This document shows, in pieces, positions 21,845 to 34,924 of a stretch of DNA of 64,000 nt. The notes under the pieces were generated by a model. That model was not told where the DNA came from, did not search any database, and worked only from the letters and a program-made list of their open reading frames with translations. Where the stretch lies: the NCBI GenBank assembly GCA_022606425.2, contig JAHDVF020000016.1, positions 2,820,501 to 2,884,500 of the forward strand. The letters are read 5' to 3'. The first letter of the stretch is position 1, and each line of letters starts with the position of its first letter. Source of the stretch: Lepidostoma basale. Lineage: Eukaryota; Arthropoda; Insecta; Trichoptera; Lepidostomatidae. The position numbers and the translations under genes are program-made.

Positions 21845-22462
21845 TGGAATGGCAGACAAGAAGCATGTGAGTTAGTAACATTAGCGTGGATCGTAAAAAT
21901 CTGAAACAAGTGAATTAATTAGTATATTAGAAGAGAAATAGTAGATTAGTAGAAAGTATCTTTACAAATGATGAGCGAGTGGAAAATGATATTTAAAGAA
22001 AGGCTGGGGCAGGCAACAACGCGAATAGTGAACTTGAAGTTGTCATCGCAAGCATGAAACTCTCTTGGAAGAAGAAGGATTAAAGTAATAGAATAAACGC
22101 AGTAGAAATGAGATCTCCTACATGAATGTGTGGTAAATCTGCATACAATACAGTGTCAAATGCGCAATACACGAAGATAATGCAGTGCGTATGAAAGTGC
22201 TATGAACAAAATAACCAAGATGGTTTGGACACATGGAAAGAATAAATTATGAAGCTGAACAAGATATGGAGCAAGATCGATAAAAATATTGCTTATCAAA
22301 CATAAAATGTTAGCCACGTGAGGATTCAGACAAATCCATGTGCATGCGTGACACGATAAATGAATGTTGAGAATCGAGAGAAGTACGCCAGAAAAGAACT
22401 TCGGTCCGTTATTTCTGCCACCTCTTCAGAGAGACAGTTTGTGGTAAGTTAGTTTGTTATCT
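21845..22462 (+). pseudogene. TTAG-tail LINE, old copy
   Basis: Follows the family from the NISVNG-like block (AACATTAGCGTGGATCG) through AGGCTGGGGCAGGCAACAA, AGTAGAAATGAGATCTCC, TGGTTTGGACACATGG, to the 3' end GTTAGTTTG. Many indels and an internal deletion after GVLLP. No open frame. Confidence 0.75.
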
Positions 22463-23769
22463 AACAGAATTTAGAAAAAAAGTCATTATAATAATAATAA
22501 ATATATATTTGACTAAATGGGGGTTGAACACTCGAGAATAATGAACTTTACTTGATATAAAGCATTTATAAAAGTAGGTTTTTTATAATGGAAATAACAA
22601 ATATTCATTAGACAAATAACCTGGTATATTTATATATGGCTATGGTGTATTTTAAAGTTATAACTTCATATTTGCGAGCATGCATCCGTAATACTTTTTA
22701 GGTAATACAAATGAAAAAAATGCGCGAAAATAAATGTCGGTGTTCGTATTTCTGTTGGTAAACTTTGAATGCAAACGTTGGATACCCAATTTGGGGTTTT
22801 TATTATTCATGTTTATGTTGGTTATATAATTTTTATCGTAGAAGTTCATTGTACATGATTAAAGTAAGGAATATTATACACGTTTCTTAATTATATGTAT
22901 TTTACTTTATTTCACTTGTTCTTTTAGTTTCGACCGGTTTTGACAGCAGACATTTTCCAATTCTTCATTAAAACGATTTTGAAAAATCCATTAATTCCAT
23001 ATAATTCTTTGTACTGCATGGTTTGCTACAAATTTACTGATTGCGTATTATGTTTTCAAAGTAAGAAGAAATAATAGAACAATTTCTTCGAAAAATCTAC
23101 ATGCGTACACATACTATTGGTGCAAAGTCTAAGTATTTATTTTTCATTTTTATTATAATGTTATACAACCAAGAAATATCATATCATGATAGTAAATATT
23201 TTAAATTGTTATTATAACATTGTATTTTATTGCGCACTGAGCATTTTTGTAAAAACGATATATTATTTTTTCACAATCGTAAATCGAAACAGCGTTATTA
23301 TTAGCTTTTAAAATAATGAATTCCGAGCAGCAAAAATAAAAGCACGGTTTGTTGAGCTGTCACAAATATTGTATCACTACAATAGACATAAAGAGCACTA
23401 TAAAACTCGTAAATGGCTCGCAATGAAAATACATTTCATTGCTTCATAGAACTCGAGATTACGGTATTCCGCTTCGGGAGCAATGTTAGCGGCTCCAGAC
23501 TCCTAATGGAAGGTCAAATGTTCCAACGATTTACTGAAATTGAGATATTGGATTCATATTCCAAACACAATATGGAAACCTACAAGATTCTTCCATCCAA
23601 AACGTACGTTGCTGTAAAACAATATACTCGTACATAATCATAGAGATGTATCAATATTTAGAGAGGTCTTATCAAATACTAAGCTAAATCAAGAGTAAGC
23701 TATTTAAAGGATATCTAATAAATCATTTTTAAGATTTGATTCCAAATATTGAATCTATGTACAACTTTA
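22463..23769. other. Unassigned DNA with one degraded repeat arm
   Basis: 22915-22985, read on the minus strand, contains AAAACCGGTCGAAACTAAAA next to a poor stem II. It belongs to the CCGGTCGAA hammerhead-like repeats. Nothing else was recognised. Confidence 0.45.
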
Positions 23770-23970
23770 GATTATCTAACCATCACGCCGTCACCCCGAA
23801 GAGGTAAGCAGAAATAAACGATTGCCATACATGTCTTTCCTGAGATACTTATCTTGATTCCTCAACATTCATACATCGTGTCATGCACGCACGTTGATTT
23901 CTCCGATCTCTCACGTTGCTGACATTCAATATTTGATTTATTTGATCGAACCACGTTTTCCTCGGGACAA
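23770..23970 (-). pseudogene. TTAG-tail LINE, 3' end fragment
   Basis: The minus strand encodes KTWFDQINQILNVSNV, RNQRACMTRCMNVEES and then the 3' terminus; the TTAG tail has decayed to TTAGAT. Broken at about 23966, where matching stops. Confidence 0.8.
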
Positions 23971-25585
23971 ACAAAGAGAATAGGTACATGTAGTAGTTCC
24001 TTTCGCGATCAAAATGTTTAATGGTGTGATAATATGATGGCATATCCGCAATATTCGATCAGCTAAAGTGATGAATACGAAACCGATTCTCTTTACAGAC
24101 GCGACTGGCTCATTACAGGCATTGGTTTCCAGCAGAACCCTGACATAATAAATATTCCGAAACAATATAGCTTCGGATGATGGATTACACCCTTTTTATT
24201 TAATCTCTAGCGGAGAATGGATCCGTTGAATGATTAGCTTAAATTTCTGCCACAAGAGATCCCCTAATATAATATCTCGGCTTTTTTAGTATTCACGTAA
24301 GCGAGACGGCGGTAGTGATTTGGAGTTTTTTTTGGAAACTTGAATTTGTAATATTTTTTGCAGGCTTGTTTTTTTTCATCCTATCAGTGAGTGATGCCTG
24401 AATATTGGAGCTGCATAATATATAATACACATCTTTTTTATTTGAATACGTATTATATAATTACATATCAAAATAAAAAAAAAAAATATATATATATATA
24501 TATATATCACATGTGCTCTGTGTCTTTTGTTGTAATGACGGATTTTTTTTTATTGTATCAAAACGCTATGGTGTAATATAAGTTGGTTCAAAAGTTTTTT
24601 AATAAAGTAATTAGGTCAAACATTTAAAAAAATAAAAAAATATGTATATTGTTCAATATTGAATGTGAGCAGAAGGTAGCTTATTTTAATGAAGAAGGAA
24701 TCAGGTTGCGTTCAGGCTTCAACTCAAGTCTCCTGGATCAGGAGACAAGTCTACTGTTCCCTAGACTACCCGGTTAAAACATATATTCAGTTAGGAGTAC
24801 ACGATAATAATAACTATCAAAGTCTTAAAAGGGAAATATTTTTGTTGCTAATATTTGATTATCCTATATTCATTGTTGTTTTAAGATAGAGATACGGCCC
24901 ACCATTTGTAGAGTCAAATACACGCCTGTCTGCTGCGATACTGCGTAATAGAAATTGTATACAAAGCGAAAATTTGAACAAAACATTTTGTTTACGATTT
25001 CAAAAACAATATTGTTTCTACGTTTATCTCTTCCCTTTACTTAGCGAGCTAACTTAGATCATAAAGGTTTCGCAATAAATCAAGGGCCCACTTCACACTT
25101 TGGAGTTTAGTTCAGATCGTGTTCTGGTCGGAATCTAGTACATACCTACTATACTCGTGCTTTAGGGTAAGTTATGAGAATTTTATCATTAATTAAGTTT
25201 ACATTTATATTCATATACGCAAACACAATCTTCTGCCTTTACCCAAATGTTAAACTATGTTTTAATGTGATCGTCACAACAGAACAAACATGTCTAAGGG
25301 CTATATAATGAACCGATAACAACTTTTTTTATACATACTCGTAATGCCCAAAGTTTGGAGGAGCAGAAGTCAATTTTTTGTAAAGTGGATCATATTATTA
25401 TTGTAGAAAATATCGATTTTTATAAGTAAGCGCCCCCAAGTTTTTAAGCCGTTTATAAAATGTACAAATATGTATATTTCTGTTGTGCTTCACATAAATA
25501 TTAAACGGCAGGCATAAATATATTTATGATGTCGGCGCTCTTTAATTTATTCAGAGAATTTTATTTTTATAGAAAACAACTAATA
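23971..25585. other. AT-rich DNA with a microsatellite
   Basis: 24472-24512 is an (A)n(TA)n run. The rest has no recognisable gene; short frames have random composition. Confidence 0.5.
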
Positions 25586-25587
25586 TT

Positions 25588-25740
25588 ATCTTCTTCTTCT
25601 TTCTGTAGATTTTGCGATCTGCTTAGACAGAATATCAATTTGGTCCTTTGATATAGACGTTCAACATTCTCTGTTTATGGTGGTTGTACTGAAGGTTGAA
25701 GGCCCTCTAGAGTCTCGTGAATCACGATCTTGGGAATCCA
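25588..25740 (-). repeat. LINE-type 3' tail repeat with (GAA)n end, copy 1
   Basis: TTCTTCTTCT, GTAGATTTTGCGATCTGCTT, AGACAGAATATCAA and GGCCCTCTAGAGTCTCG recur, diverged, at 43318-43450. The minus-strand reading would end in a (GAA)n tail. Likely the untranslated 3' end of another non-LTR family. Confidence 0.6.
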
Positions 25741-26984
25741 CGCTGGGTTTATCCTCTCAACGTATTCCCTTCAGAACCTAATTTTCTGCCTAATCCATCC
25801 CACCAAGAATTTTCATAAATATTGCAGAATTTGAGAATCTCCCCGTTAGGTATCCAATCTCTAAGGAATCTACCCACGAAAGGTCGCAATACTTTCATTT
25901 TTGCTGAATTTACAAGGTATTTCGTCTGCCTTTGCTTCAATTCCGTAAGTCATTATGGGCCTGATACATGTTTTGTAGATCCTGACTTTGCTTTCCATGT
26001 GCATATGCTTATTTTCCTAAACGGTGTCCCTCAGGCCTCATGAGATAATTGTTGCATTATAAGTCTAATCTTTAAACTAATATCACTAAATGACACCAAT
26101 ACATTATATCTCTCTGATGCATGGACCACAGTATAGCCGTTTCATTCAAAACAAAAACGTATGGGCTTATGAGGTCAAAATGTTATAAATAGTAGTTTTA
26201 AATTGACTACATTTATGAACTGTATCTACAATTGATATACGAGTATTATCATAGAAGAATAAGTAAGAATAACATTTAATGGCACGCAAAGGGTTCAACA
26301 TTTTCAGTACACGCGGTCCCATTTGAAGCCATTTTATGACAAAACCTTGATACAAAACTCAACAAAAATCTGTAAAATATACGAATAAAGATACGAGTAT
26401 GTTATTAAATAAGAATCAAGCCAATCTGATAAGTTTGTTCGTAAAAATAAAAGTTATTTTGAAATGTAAGTGCTCTATTATATTGAATAAAATTGAATAT
26501 ATAATAAAACTGAATAAGTACTCGTACATAGGTATACAACACAAGCTTGTGCTCATGTTCCACCAAAATCAAACGAATTGATTTTCTTCGTGCTTTATCG
26601 ATTTTTGGTTTATATCTTGTATTCAGGGGTCGCATTTAATTTATGTCTTGAGAAACTTTTTTGGCAGAGTTTATTTAGCGCACAAAGATAAATCGAAACT
26701 GCTGTTCCGGTAAACATGATGTGACGCAAAAGGTATCGATTTCTTATCATCCAAACAAAGCGGCTCACTGCCCAAGTTAATGTTCGGGTGGCGATTCCTT
26801 AAATCCGATCTGAGATATAAAAATCTAGCAAATAGCCCCGCGACAGTAATCTTCGACTCTCAGAAACAAAATAAACATTTTATTTTATATTCTTGTGTAG
26901 GTACTTTCGGAAAAATTTCTGTCAGTGTCAAATGCCGAAGTGTGTATGTAAAGGTGGATAAAAGCGTTTTGTTTGATACAAAAT
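25741..26984. other. Unassigned non-coding DNA
   Basis: No recognised gene or repeat. 26230-26530 contains three TACTCGTA/TACGAGTA words. Confidence 0.45.
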
Positions 26985-27095
26985 ATTGAAAACGTATATT
27001 AATGACGCAAACGGAGTGCAAATTCGCAGACGACCCAAGAAAAAGGCTATTTTAGAAGATAGAAAAATCAACGTGCATGCCACGACACACTTTAT
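26985..27095 (+). pseudogene. TTAG-tail LINE, short internal fragment
   Basis: AAAACGTATATTAATGACGC and ACGGAGTGCAAATTCGCAGA match the VNDVNGVR-RGRP block; a later piece matches the NRRACMT block. The QINQIL segment is deleted. Confidence 0.5.
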
Positions 27096-27626
27096 AATTA
27101 TAATAATAAAGTCGGCTAGGTTAAATAAACCCTACCGTAATATTTTTACAAATATGTATATATGTTTCAGTGTGTTTTCTTAACAGTTCATAAGAATCTT
27201 AATACACATGTTTTAGATAGTTTTCACCCTTCTATGGAGTACAAATTTCATCCTAAAAGTTGTCAGAACCATATGAAACATGTCTGAACTTGTAATGAAG
27301 TATTATGAAATTACAACGTTTTTAAAAGTTAACTAAATGTTAAATCCTTATACAAAGTGAAGGGTAATGTAAAGAAATAAATAATATAAGTTTCTAGTAA
27401 AATTCACCATTCCGCAGACTTAATATTAACGCTGAATTTATTAAACTTTTTTTTTAATAAAACATAGTAATTAGAGAACATTTTTTTTACTTTATTGATA
27501 TAAAACAGAATACAAAAACGATTCACCTAGTCACATGGACCAATTTTTTTTAAAATACTCACATAAAAAACACTATAATCTTATTTATAGTTTCTTGAAC
27601 AATGATGTTAAACTCCATATTATATT

Positions 27627-27730
27627 GTTAATGAATAAACATAGTTTTTTTGTATTTTATTTTACGCGACAGCTGTTTCATCAAAAATAAATGTAAAATA
27701 AAATATAAAAAACAAAGTTTATTCATTAAC
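27627..27730. repeat. Foldback repeat family with CGCGACAGCTG core, complete copy
   Basis: Inverted arms GTTAATGAATAAAC (27627) and GTTTATTCATTAAC (to 27730), then A/T-rich arms around TACGCGACAGCTGTTTCATC. Related pieces are at 3082-3190 and 4216-4300. It is followed by GTGTTTCGGTCGAAACAATGG (27738), also present in diverged form at 3492. Confidence 0.65.
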
Positions 27731-27784
27731 ACATAGGTAGTGTTTCGGTCGAAACAATGGACTATCCATATTAAAGAATTAATA

Positions 27785-27900
27785 CAAATGAAAATGTCAG
27801 TTTTCTAGAAGTTTTATTATATTTTATGGGAATAACATGTTTCGTCCTTCTAAGGCATTATCAAATGTGACGAAACTTCAACTCATTGCAGTTTATATAC
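27785..27900 (-). repeat. GAAGGACGAAACATG repeat arm
   Basis: TAGAAGTTTTATTATATTTT, GGGAATAACATGTTTCGTCC and TTCTAAGGCATTATCAAA match arms at 20937, 49440-49590 and 55520-55690. Single arm only. Confidence 0.55.
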
Positions 27901-28173
27901 ACTAGTAAATGGAGCAGAATATGGTAATTAACGAAAATTGATGTGAATTTATACATTTTTAACAAATAATAATTTAGGTAGGTCCAGAAATATTGGAAAG
28001 TGTTTCTTGGAACTCGTTAAGAAATTTTGGTTAGGATACTGAATGATATTATATAAATCAAAAATAAGTTGTTTGAGTTAGTACGAAATAAAGTGTTTCT
28101 AATAAAAACTTCTCCTTACAAATTGTTTACAAATGATTTTACATATTTCAGGGTGAGTAATAATTCTTAGTAA

Positions 28174-28847
28174 AACTAACTAACTAACTAACCATCACGC
28201 CGTCTCCCCGAAGGGGTAGGCAGAAAGAATAGATTGCCACACTTTAATCGATGCGGCACTCCATCCTTCTCTTTTCGCCATCGCGAGAGACGCGGTGTGA
28301 TGGGTTGCGAACCTCATCGCCACCAACAGGCATCTCCCGCGCACAGTTCGATCGTTCAACGTCTACATAATAAATCTAAAACAAATTATCTGAAATACAA
28401 TGATATAAAATAAAATAACAAAGAAATATAATTTAACACATAATGTTCTTTTAGATGGTGCACTTGTCATCAGCTGGACGATCCGGACATTTGTGTTTAT
28501 TTAATTTTTATTCCACGTTATCCACTGTTTTTATTTTATTTACTGTAATTAGGCACTTAAAACAATCCAACACCAGCAAGAACTTAAAAATATCATTGAA
28601 GAATTTATTCAAATTGTCATTGGAACAAATGAAAAATTTATTTTTACACCTGTCAAAATTATTTTTATTAACGAAAAAACTTATATAATTTTAACACCAA
28701 AACAGTAAAAACGTATTTTTTGGCACAAATAACTATCATAAAGAGCGGCAATAATCAAATTGACCAAAACAATCCACTTATACACGAAATATCTCCAAAT
28801 TGACGGGAGCACCATATGAACCAAACCAAATTTTCAAAATCAGAATT
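28174..28847 (-). mobile_element. Non-autonomous retroelement sharing the LINE 3' tail, copy 2
   Basis: Same order of segments as the copy at 6956: TTAG tail, GTGATGG, GTGTGGCA block, GC-rich block (28235-28350), then the AT-rich body ending at CCAAATTTTCAAAATCAGAA. It lacks the triplicated unit and is 138 bp shorter. No frame longer than 77 codons. Confidence 0.8.
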
Positions 28848-31257
28848 ATTATCTTACTATTATATATAAAAAATAAAATCGAACTACACTAGAATCGCAC
28901 AAATCGAACGAAAACCAAATCGAAAAACACTAGAATCGCAGTTTTTAGTCGGATATTAATCGAATGGTTAGAAACAATGCCAACTCACATTATTTTCCAG
29001 AGCTCCGAGGGTTAACTTTATATATACTTTACATTGCTGATCTTCTTGCGTAGTGGAATAGCAGTCGGCGTTACTCCGGCTGCACATCTCCCGACACGTA
29101 GCGGAAATAACCGTCTGGAGGTATCCGCTGATCACACCGTTAGAGCTAATCTTGCCCGAGGGCGCTCTTAGGGCCCGCCGGAGGTAGATCCGTCACCCGC
29201 CCACAGCGGGACGCGCCTGTATTGCTTCCCACGCATTTAGTTACCTCACATAATTAATGCGATCCGAACTTTGTTTTTACATCGGGAATATCATCCTTTA
29301 TCACCCCCCGCATAGCTCCGTACATATTGCCGAAACTGCTCAGTATTCCGGATTATTCCTTGCGAGGACAGATAATCCCGATTGGACTGCCGATCTCATT
29401 TTGCTTTAACCCGCGATAAGCCGCGCTTCAAACTTTGCCAGCATTATGGAGGTCGTGAGTTCAGTTTTTCTCACCTTTAAACTTTGGAAGGTTGTTTCGA
29501 AAGCAGGTCAAGAGTGAGGATATAACAATCACCCGCTCCGCTATCTCCTTCTATCCTTCAATTTGTTTAATTATGTAAATATTATTTCGTTTATTTATAT
29601 ATTTTTCTAACAAAAAAAAGGCTTATTAATTTGCCTTCACTTTGTGTTGCGAATTCACATTTAAATAAATAGAATAACACATTGTATTTAAATACGAATG
29701 AAAACGTCTGTTTTTTAGAAGTTTATGATATTATGTAAATGACAATTTTCGCCTAGATAAAGTAGGTATATCAAAAATCTTGTATAAAAAAGACTTATTT
29801 TGTATAAGTGTAATTCCTACAATTTTAATTCATATTAATTATTTAACATGGAGTTGTACATCATTATTCAAGAAACAATAAAGACTTAGTATTTTCAATT
29901 CACATTATTTTTCGATTAAAACTTGTGCATCGAAGAAGGTTGACTTACACCCAAAAAATGTCTGCTCATCGAAAAATAAATTTTTGTGGTTTGAAAAAAA
30001 GTTTGAAAAAAAAAACAAATTTTCAATTATCTACCTATTATATTTAAAGAAAACAAAAAATAAAAACTTTATATTTAAAATGCGTATTTAGTTAAAATCT
30101 ACGAGAAGATGGCAGCGGGCTGCCGAATCCGGTCTAACACGCAAGCAAATGCGTGGATTTTAACTAAATATTATGTATATTAAAAAAAGGTTTTTACAAA
30201 AAATAAAATATTTGCATTCTTCTACCATGAAATTTCAAATACCATAATTATTTTTTTCTTTAATTTAAAACATCTAAATATACGGTTTTAAATAGTAATC
30301 ATCATTTTCTCCTCGGCGTTTTTAAAATATTATAAAAATAATTTTGTGTATCTTAAATAAATTAAAACAGTGTAGATTTCCATAAAAAATGTAATTATGG
30401 AATGCAAATTATTGTGATTGAAATGAAAGAAATCTAATTTCCTCATTTCATCTTGAGATATGTAAATTGAGTTCTATGGTTAATTTAGAAGGCATGGTTC
30501 GCCTGACACTTCACGCTTGAGGGTGTAGTACTAGTATGTATGTAAGAAAAATACGTTTTATCTCAGTTGTGATTATATTGAGAAGTCCTATTGCTCTCTC
30601 TTTGATCTCGTGTACAGTTTTTAGATGTCTTATTAAAATGTTATAGCAACGTGAGACTATTTAAACTGCCTGTGAAGTGACACAATTTATTAAAAAGATC
30701 TACTTTTATATTAAACAAAGCCACGCTTTTAGGAAAAATATAAAAGTCCTCCCGGAGTGGGGCTGGAAGAGGTTGCGAATATTATTTAGTCTTTCAGACA
30801 AAGACCTAAATTAGTCCGGAGTTTTATTGACTTAGCTCAGCGCCGGAGAGAGTTTACTCAAATGCCCGAGAAAATAAGGTTCGCAGTTCTCTTAGTCCGC
30901 ACTAACTTAAATGGAGAATGTACAATCCTAAAAGGATTTTTTTATTCGCAGGAGACTCCCGTACACTTGCCCGCTAATATGATGAGGTTACTCTGTTAAT
31001 TGTGCCGGAAGGAGCGTCTCGAGATAATTACTTATTGCTAATGTAATTATATCGCATGGGAACCCTTCCAGCTTTCTTAGTCACCAGCTATTCTAATAAG
31101 TATTCCTTCATTTCGGAAACCATCTTATTTAGTTCTAATTTTTCTTACCAATTTAACATAATACATGAATAAATATCCAGATATTTATTGTAAAACTGGT
31201 TTAGTTGAATTAGTTTAGCTCTTTATAACGTGAGAGGATATTTATATACTTTGTTTT
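28848..31257. other. Non-coding DNA with two GC-richer islands
   Basis: 29030-29480 and 30730-31090 are clearly richer in GC than their flanks, yet have no long frame in either. They contain no repeat I recognise. They may be conserved regulatory blocks of a large intron. 29700-29890 holds a degraded copy of the TAGAAGTTT repeat. Confidence 0.45.
30086..30169 (+). repeat. Hammerhead-like repeat with long stem I
   Basis: ATTTAGTTAAAATCTACG (30086-30103) pairs with CGTGGATTTTAACTAAAT (30152-30169), forming a long closing stem. Inside are GAGAAGAT, stem II GGCAGC/GCTGCC, GAATC in place of GAAAC, and CGGTC. The first core base is G rather than C and the GAAA box is changed, so it is probably inactive. 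Confidence 0.55.
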
Positions 31258-31400
31258 TACAAAGTGACAACCTTTGTGGAAGAGCGCTAAGAGCTCTGAC
31301 TGCCACACCGAAGGTCCCGGGTTCGATTCACGCTGTATTTGGTCTGATATGAAAGATAAGCTAATCACATGTCACGAGAATCAACATCATAGCTATACAA
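31258..31400 (+). mobile_element. tRNA-derived SINE, copy 2
   Basis: ACAACCTTTGTGGAAGAGCG carries a weaker A box, and GGTTCGATTC (31320-31329) is a perfect B box. It shares GACTGCCACAC and TCCCGGGTTCG with the copy at 13696. The body after the tRNA-like head diverges. Confidence 0.7.
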
Positions 31401-32409
31401 ATTGTATACAGTAATTGGGCTCAAACGACATGAAACAAAATTGTCTTAAAATATAGTAGTCGAGTAACAAATATTATTGTATTCAGTGAAATTTTTATCA
31501 CAGAGATTTGTTGACTTGTGAACAAATTTGGACATAGTTGTTTAAGTAGAAACTTGTTGATGAATCCCATTCATGACTGAAGAGTAGTGTTCATAGTGTT
31601 TATTTTTGTGCAAATAGGTAGTTCCGCTCCTATTCATTAATATTGATGCGACGGATGCGGAAGAATAAAAATAATGCTTTAACTCTTTGCGCAGTTAATG
31701 GTCTGGAACGTTGATAAAGCATTAGGTCCTTGACTAGATAAAGTAAGGTCAAGTAAGGCGGAACGAAAAACGGACTTCTTGAACAATCATTTAAATCGTT
31801 CTGTCCCATGTAAGTGGCGCCATTACCAAGCCCGGGCCACAGCAGTAGCAGGGTGAGCGCACAGTCGGAGATCACCTAGCGAGAAAGACAACAGAGCAGT
31901 GATTTAGTTTTTCTTCCCGTGAGTGATACGACTCTTTCCATAGTGGTTGACAAGGTCTCTAAAGATGTTAAAGAATTCAAGAATTCCTTTATTATTAGCA
32001 CACGGCGCCCGAGGGACACACTCGACTTAGATGATAAAACTTCACAGCAATTCTCAGGGGGTAACATCGATATTGCGAGAAAACCGGCCAATTGAAATGC
32101 ATCCCTGAAAGCGAGAGGGATAAGGGTGATTTTGCCGTGCCATTACGATGATAAGTTTTTATTATAAACCCTCGCATGCTGCAAGGACTTTTGATGGGAG
32201 CTTGAAAACGACGAACAATATTTTTATATTTTCTGCTAGTGTACAAAGAGCATTAAAAATATTGAACTCGAAATCAGTTCATATCCACGATGGGCGTCAT
32301 GAAATTAATTAATTTTAAAGAGAGTAAAGATTTACATGTTGAATAAAGTTTATCAAAGAGAACATATCTTTATATATATTATAATTAGAATTAAATAATT
32401 ATTTTTACG
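31401..32409. other. Unassigned DNA with GC-richer island
   Basis: 31620-32250 is a moderately GC-rich block with overlapping minus-strand frames of 71-83 codons and no domain. The overlap of several frames argues for composition rather than coding. Confidence 0.4.
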
Positions 32410-32632
32410 TTAACGTAAACGACGTGAACGGAGCGAGAGAATAAATAGAGGAAGGCCGAGGAAAACGTGGCACGATCAAATCAATCAAATATTAAATGTC
32501 GGTCACGTGAGGAGTCGGAGAAATCGACGTGCGTGCATGACAAGATGTATGAATGCAGAGGAATCGAGAGAAGTATGTCAGGACAGAACAGTGTGGCGGT
32601 CCATTCTTTCTGCGTGATGGTTAGTTAGTAAA
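32410..32632 (+). pseudogene. TTAG-tail LINE, 3' end with tail deletion
   Basis: Reads VNVNDVNGARE, a break, RGRPRKTWHDQINQILNVGH, RRNRRACMTRCMNAEESREV, QDRTVWRSILSA. Then the bases between TTCTTTCTGC and GTGATGG (about 20) are deleted, removing the normal stop region. The tail TTAGTTAGTA is kept. Confidence 0.85.
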
Positions 32633-32659
32633 ATAATTATTTCATTAAAAAATGTAAGA

Positions 32660-32815
32660 AATTAAAACAGTATCATCATCATCATCATCATCAGCCGTCT
32701 GTCATCCACTGCTGAATGTAGGCCTCTCCCAAAGCCCTCCACCGCCCCCTATCCATTGCCGCTCCCATCCATCCATGTCCAGCAATCCTCTTCAGATCGT
32801 CGGTCCAGTATAGAC
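32660..32815 (-). repeat. RTE-type LINE 3' end with (ATC)n tail
   Basis: CATCATCATCATCATCATCA is followed by GCCGTCTGTCATCCACTGCT, GAATGTAGGCCTCTCCCAAA and CAGATCGTCGGTCCA. This is the familiar arthropod repeat in which an RTE-type LINE ends in an (ATG)n/(ATC)n microsatellite; the coding end lies on the minus strand. Confidence 0.8.
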
Positions 32816-32904
32816 AATTTCAAAAATTAAAAACAGTATAGATAATATCAAAAATTAAAAACAAAAAGGCTTATTTATGTAAAAAAAATTAATTGCGTCT
32901 CATC

Positions 32905-33560
32905 TTAAGGGGGATAGCCACAGTGACGGCTGAAAATGTAATTGATTTTCAGGAATTTTTTTGACCGGGATGATTAAGGAATATTGGAATTGTGTTTTTT
33001 TAAGTGTATATTTAATAGAGTTTAAGTTAATTTTTACTGAAAAATATTAAAAAGTAACAGAGTTACCACATTTCTGTAGAGTCTTAAAAATTCACGGTCG
33101 CATCGATTTCTCGAAAAGGGGTTCTCTGAAAAAATAAAGCCAAAGTTCATTATAATTTGTATAAATGTAGTTATGGTCAAGCGAAGCTGATTTTTTTAAT
33201 TTTGATTTTTTACAAAATACCGATTGAAAAATTTTCTATTTATTTTTGTATTCAAGCAGTCTTAAAAAATAGTAAAAATCAACTTTTGCAAAATCGGCTT
33301 CGTTTAATGATAGCCGTTGCAAAGACAAATAAAACAAACAAAAAAACTGAAAATCTGTTGATAATTGCTCGAGTTATCGATGCGACCAGTTTAAAAAAAA
33401 GGTTTGAGAAAAACGCATTTAAAGTTTTTAGTCCATTTTTCTTACTATAAAATCATGTATCTTCTAAAATACGAATACTTATACTTACATCAAACTATCG
33501 AGTCCTGGACCATATGATGGTTTTTTCTCTGTATCTCAAGTGGTGTCCTTGACTTTTTAA
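32905..33560. mobile_element. Possible MITE
   Basis: Starts with TTAAGGGGGATAGCCACAG; the interior has an AAAACGCATTTAAAGTTT segment like the AAACGCGTTTAAAGTTT in the 19882 element. I could not find the matching right inverted repeat, so the end is approximate. Confidence 0.35.
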
Positions 33561-34755
33561 ACTTTTTCATTGACCCTTTCCGTGCGATTCTCAGCAGCTT
33601 TCACCCGGTTAGCGTCGCGGTCGGCGCAAGACGATGGGTCACCTACTCTCATTAAAATGCAGTCAGTAAATTTTCGGAATTTTTAAGCATTGAATTACAG
33701 CAAGTCTTAAAATTTTACTGATTATTGGGTTGAAACTTAGGTCTTTTAATGTGTTGATTTCCCGTTGCTTTCCACATCCAAATATGTAATAATTTATAGG
33801 AGTATTTTATATTATTTTGCCTATTTTATGTATTATTTCGTACGAAATAATATTGTGAGATGTTTTATTAGTTCTAGGCCCAAATTAAATTGGAAAAAAA
33901 TATTTTGAAAAGGCACCTGACGTTGAATGCTTATATGACTGTCTGATTATAAAACATAATCCCCCTTTGTTCTTAGGGCGCGTAAAGTTCCTGAAAGCTG
34001 CGTTGCTCGAGTAATTCGAGAAATGGGGAAGTGTCACTTTTAAGGGGATGTAATACTTTTGGACACCAAATAAAAAGATCCGCATCCTGTGTGGCAGCTG
34101 TCGCGGAGGAAATGTGTTTTCCATGAAGCGAAAAATTCTCCTCCCGTGCTTCAGTCATCGACAATTTGTCTCATCGCCGCTCCTTGCTCGGGCGGCGGAA
34201 ACATCGGCGTCGGCTTCCATAATACGAGTAATACACATCGCCAGCCGCCAGCCAGCGGAGACTGTTTTATGTGATAAAACAAATCGGCCTTTTTCTTGGA
34301 AACCTAATTTATCTCGTTTCAAAACAGATTTAGCGACACGAAATGTTTATGAAAAGTATTCCTTTGAGAATACATTTTATGGATCTGTTTTCATTCTATG
34401 AGAATACAGGGTGTATATAGCATGTTCGAAAATGAGGGTACTAACCAAAATATTATCGACATTCAGATCATTTATTTCTTGATTCTAGGCCTGTTTCTTA
34501 TAGACGCTTACATTTTTAAATAATCTCTATATTATTTAAATCGTTTGCGAAAACAACACAATGGTCTTATTTTGAAATGGGCTTAAAACCCAAGTAAGAA
34601 AGAAATCCCTTGGATATTTGAAGGATGTTTGAATGGGAGAAATAACTAAACAATTATCAGTAAAAGGGCAATGGACACGTAGTTTATGTTTTTAGTAGTT
34701 TAGTAGAATTTTGCAATGAGTCATGGGATGAATTGGGGAGAGAAAGCTATGAACG
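33561..34755. other. Unassigned DNA
   Basis: 33590-33650 and 33970-34330 are GC-richer. Overlapping plus and minus frames of 60-95 codons at 33885-34401 have no domain. No gene is supported. Confidence 0.4.
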
Positions 34756-34761
34756 ATTAGA

Positions 34762-34924
34762 GTGCGGCCACACCTTAGTGCCTGGGTAGGAGTCAAGACA
34801 CAGTTCGCTTGTGATCACGCACTGTGGCGCAAAGCGAAGGTGTGGCCGGTCCCATAGTGCGCCATACGTTGGTTCGCCAAGTGTTCATTTCGATTCTTAT
34901 TCTGGCACTTCGGTGTGGCCTTAC
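34762..34924. mobile_element. Small TIR element (about 163 bp)
   Basis: Left end GTGCGGCCACACCTTAGTGCC and the right end, reverse-complemented, GTAAGGCCACACCGAAGTGCC, match at about 17 of 21 positions. A third, inverted copy of the GGTGTGGCC core lies inside (34838-34848). The GGCCACAC-type end resembles some hAT-like MITEs; no target duplication was seen. Confidence 0.55.

Noticed and set aside
31261..31335. A functional tRNA gene
   Set aside because: B box is good but acceptor and anticodon stems do not pair; a SINE head explains it.
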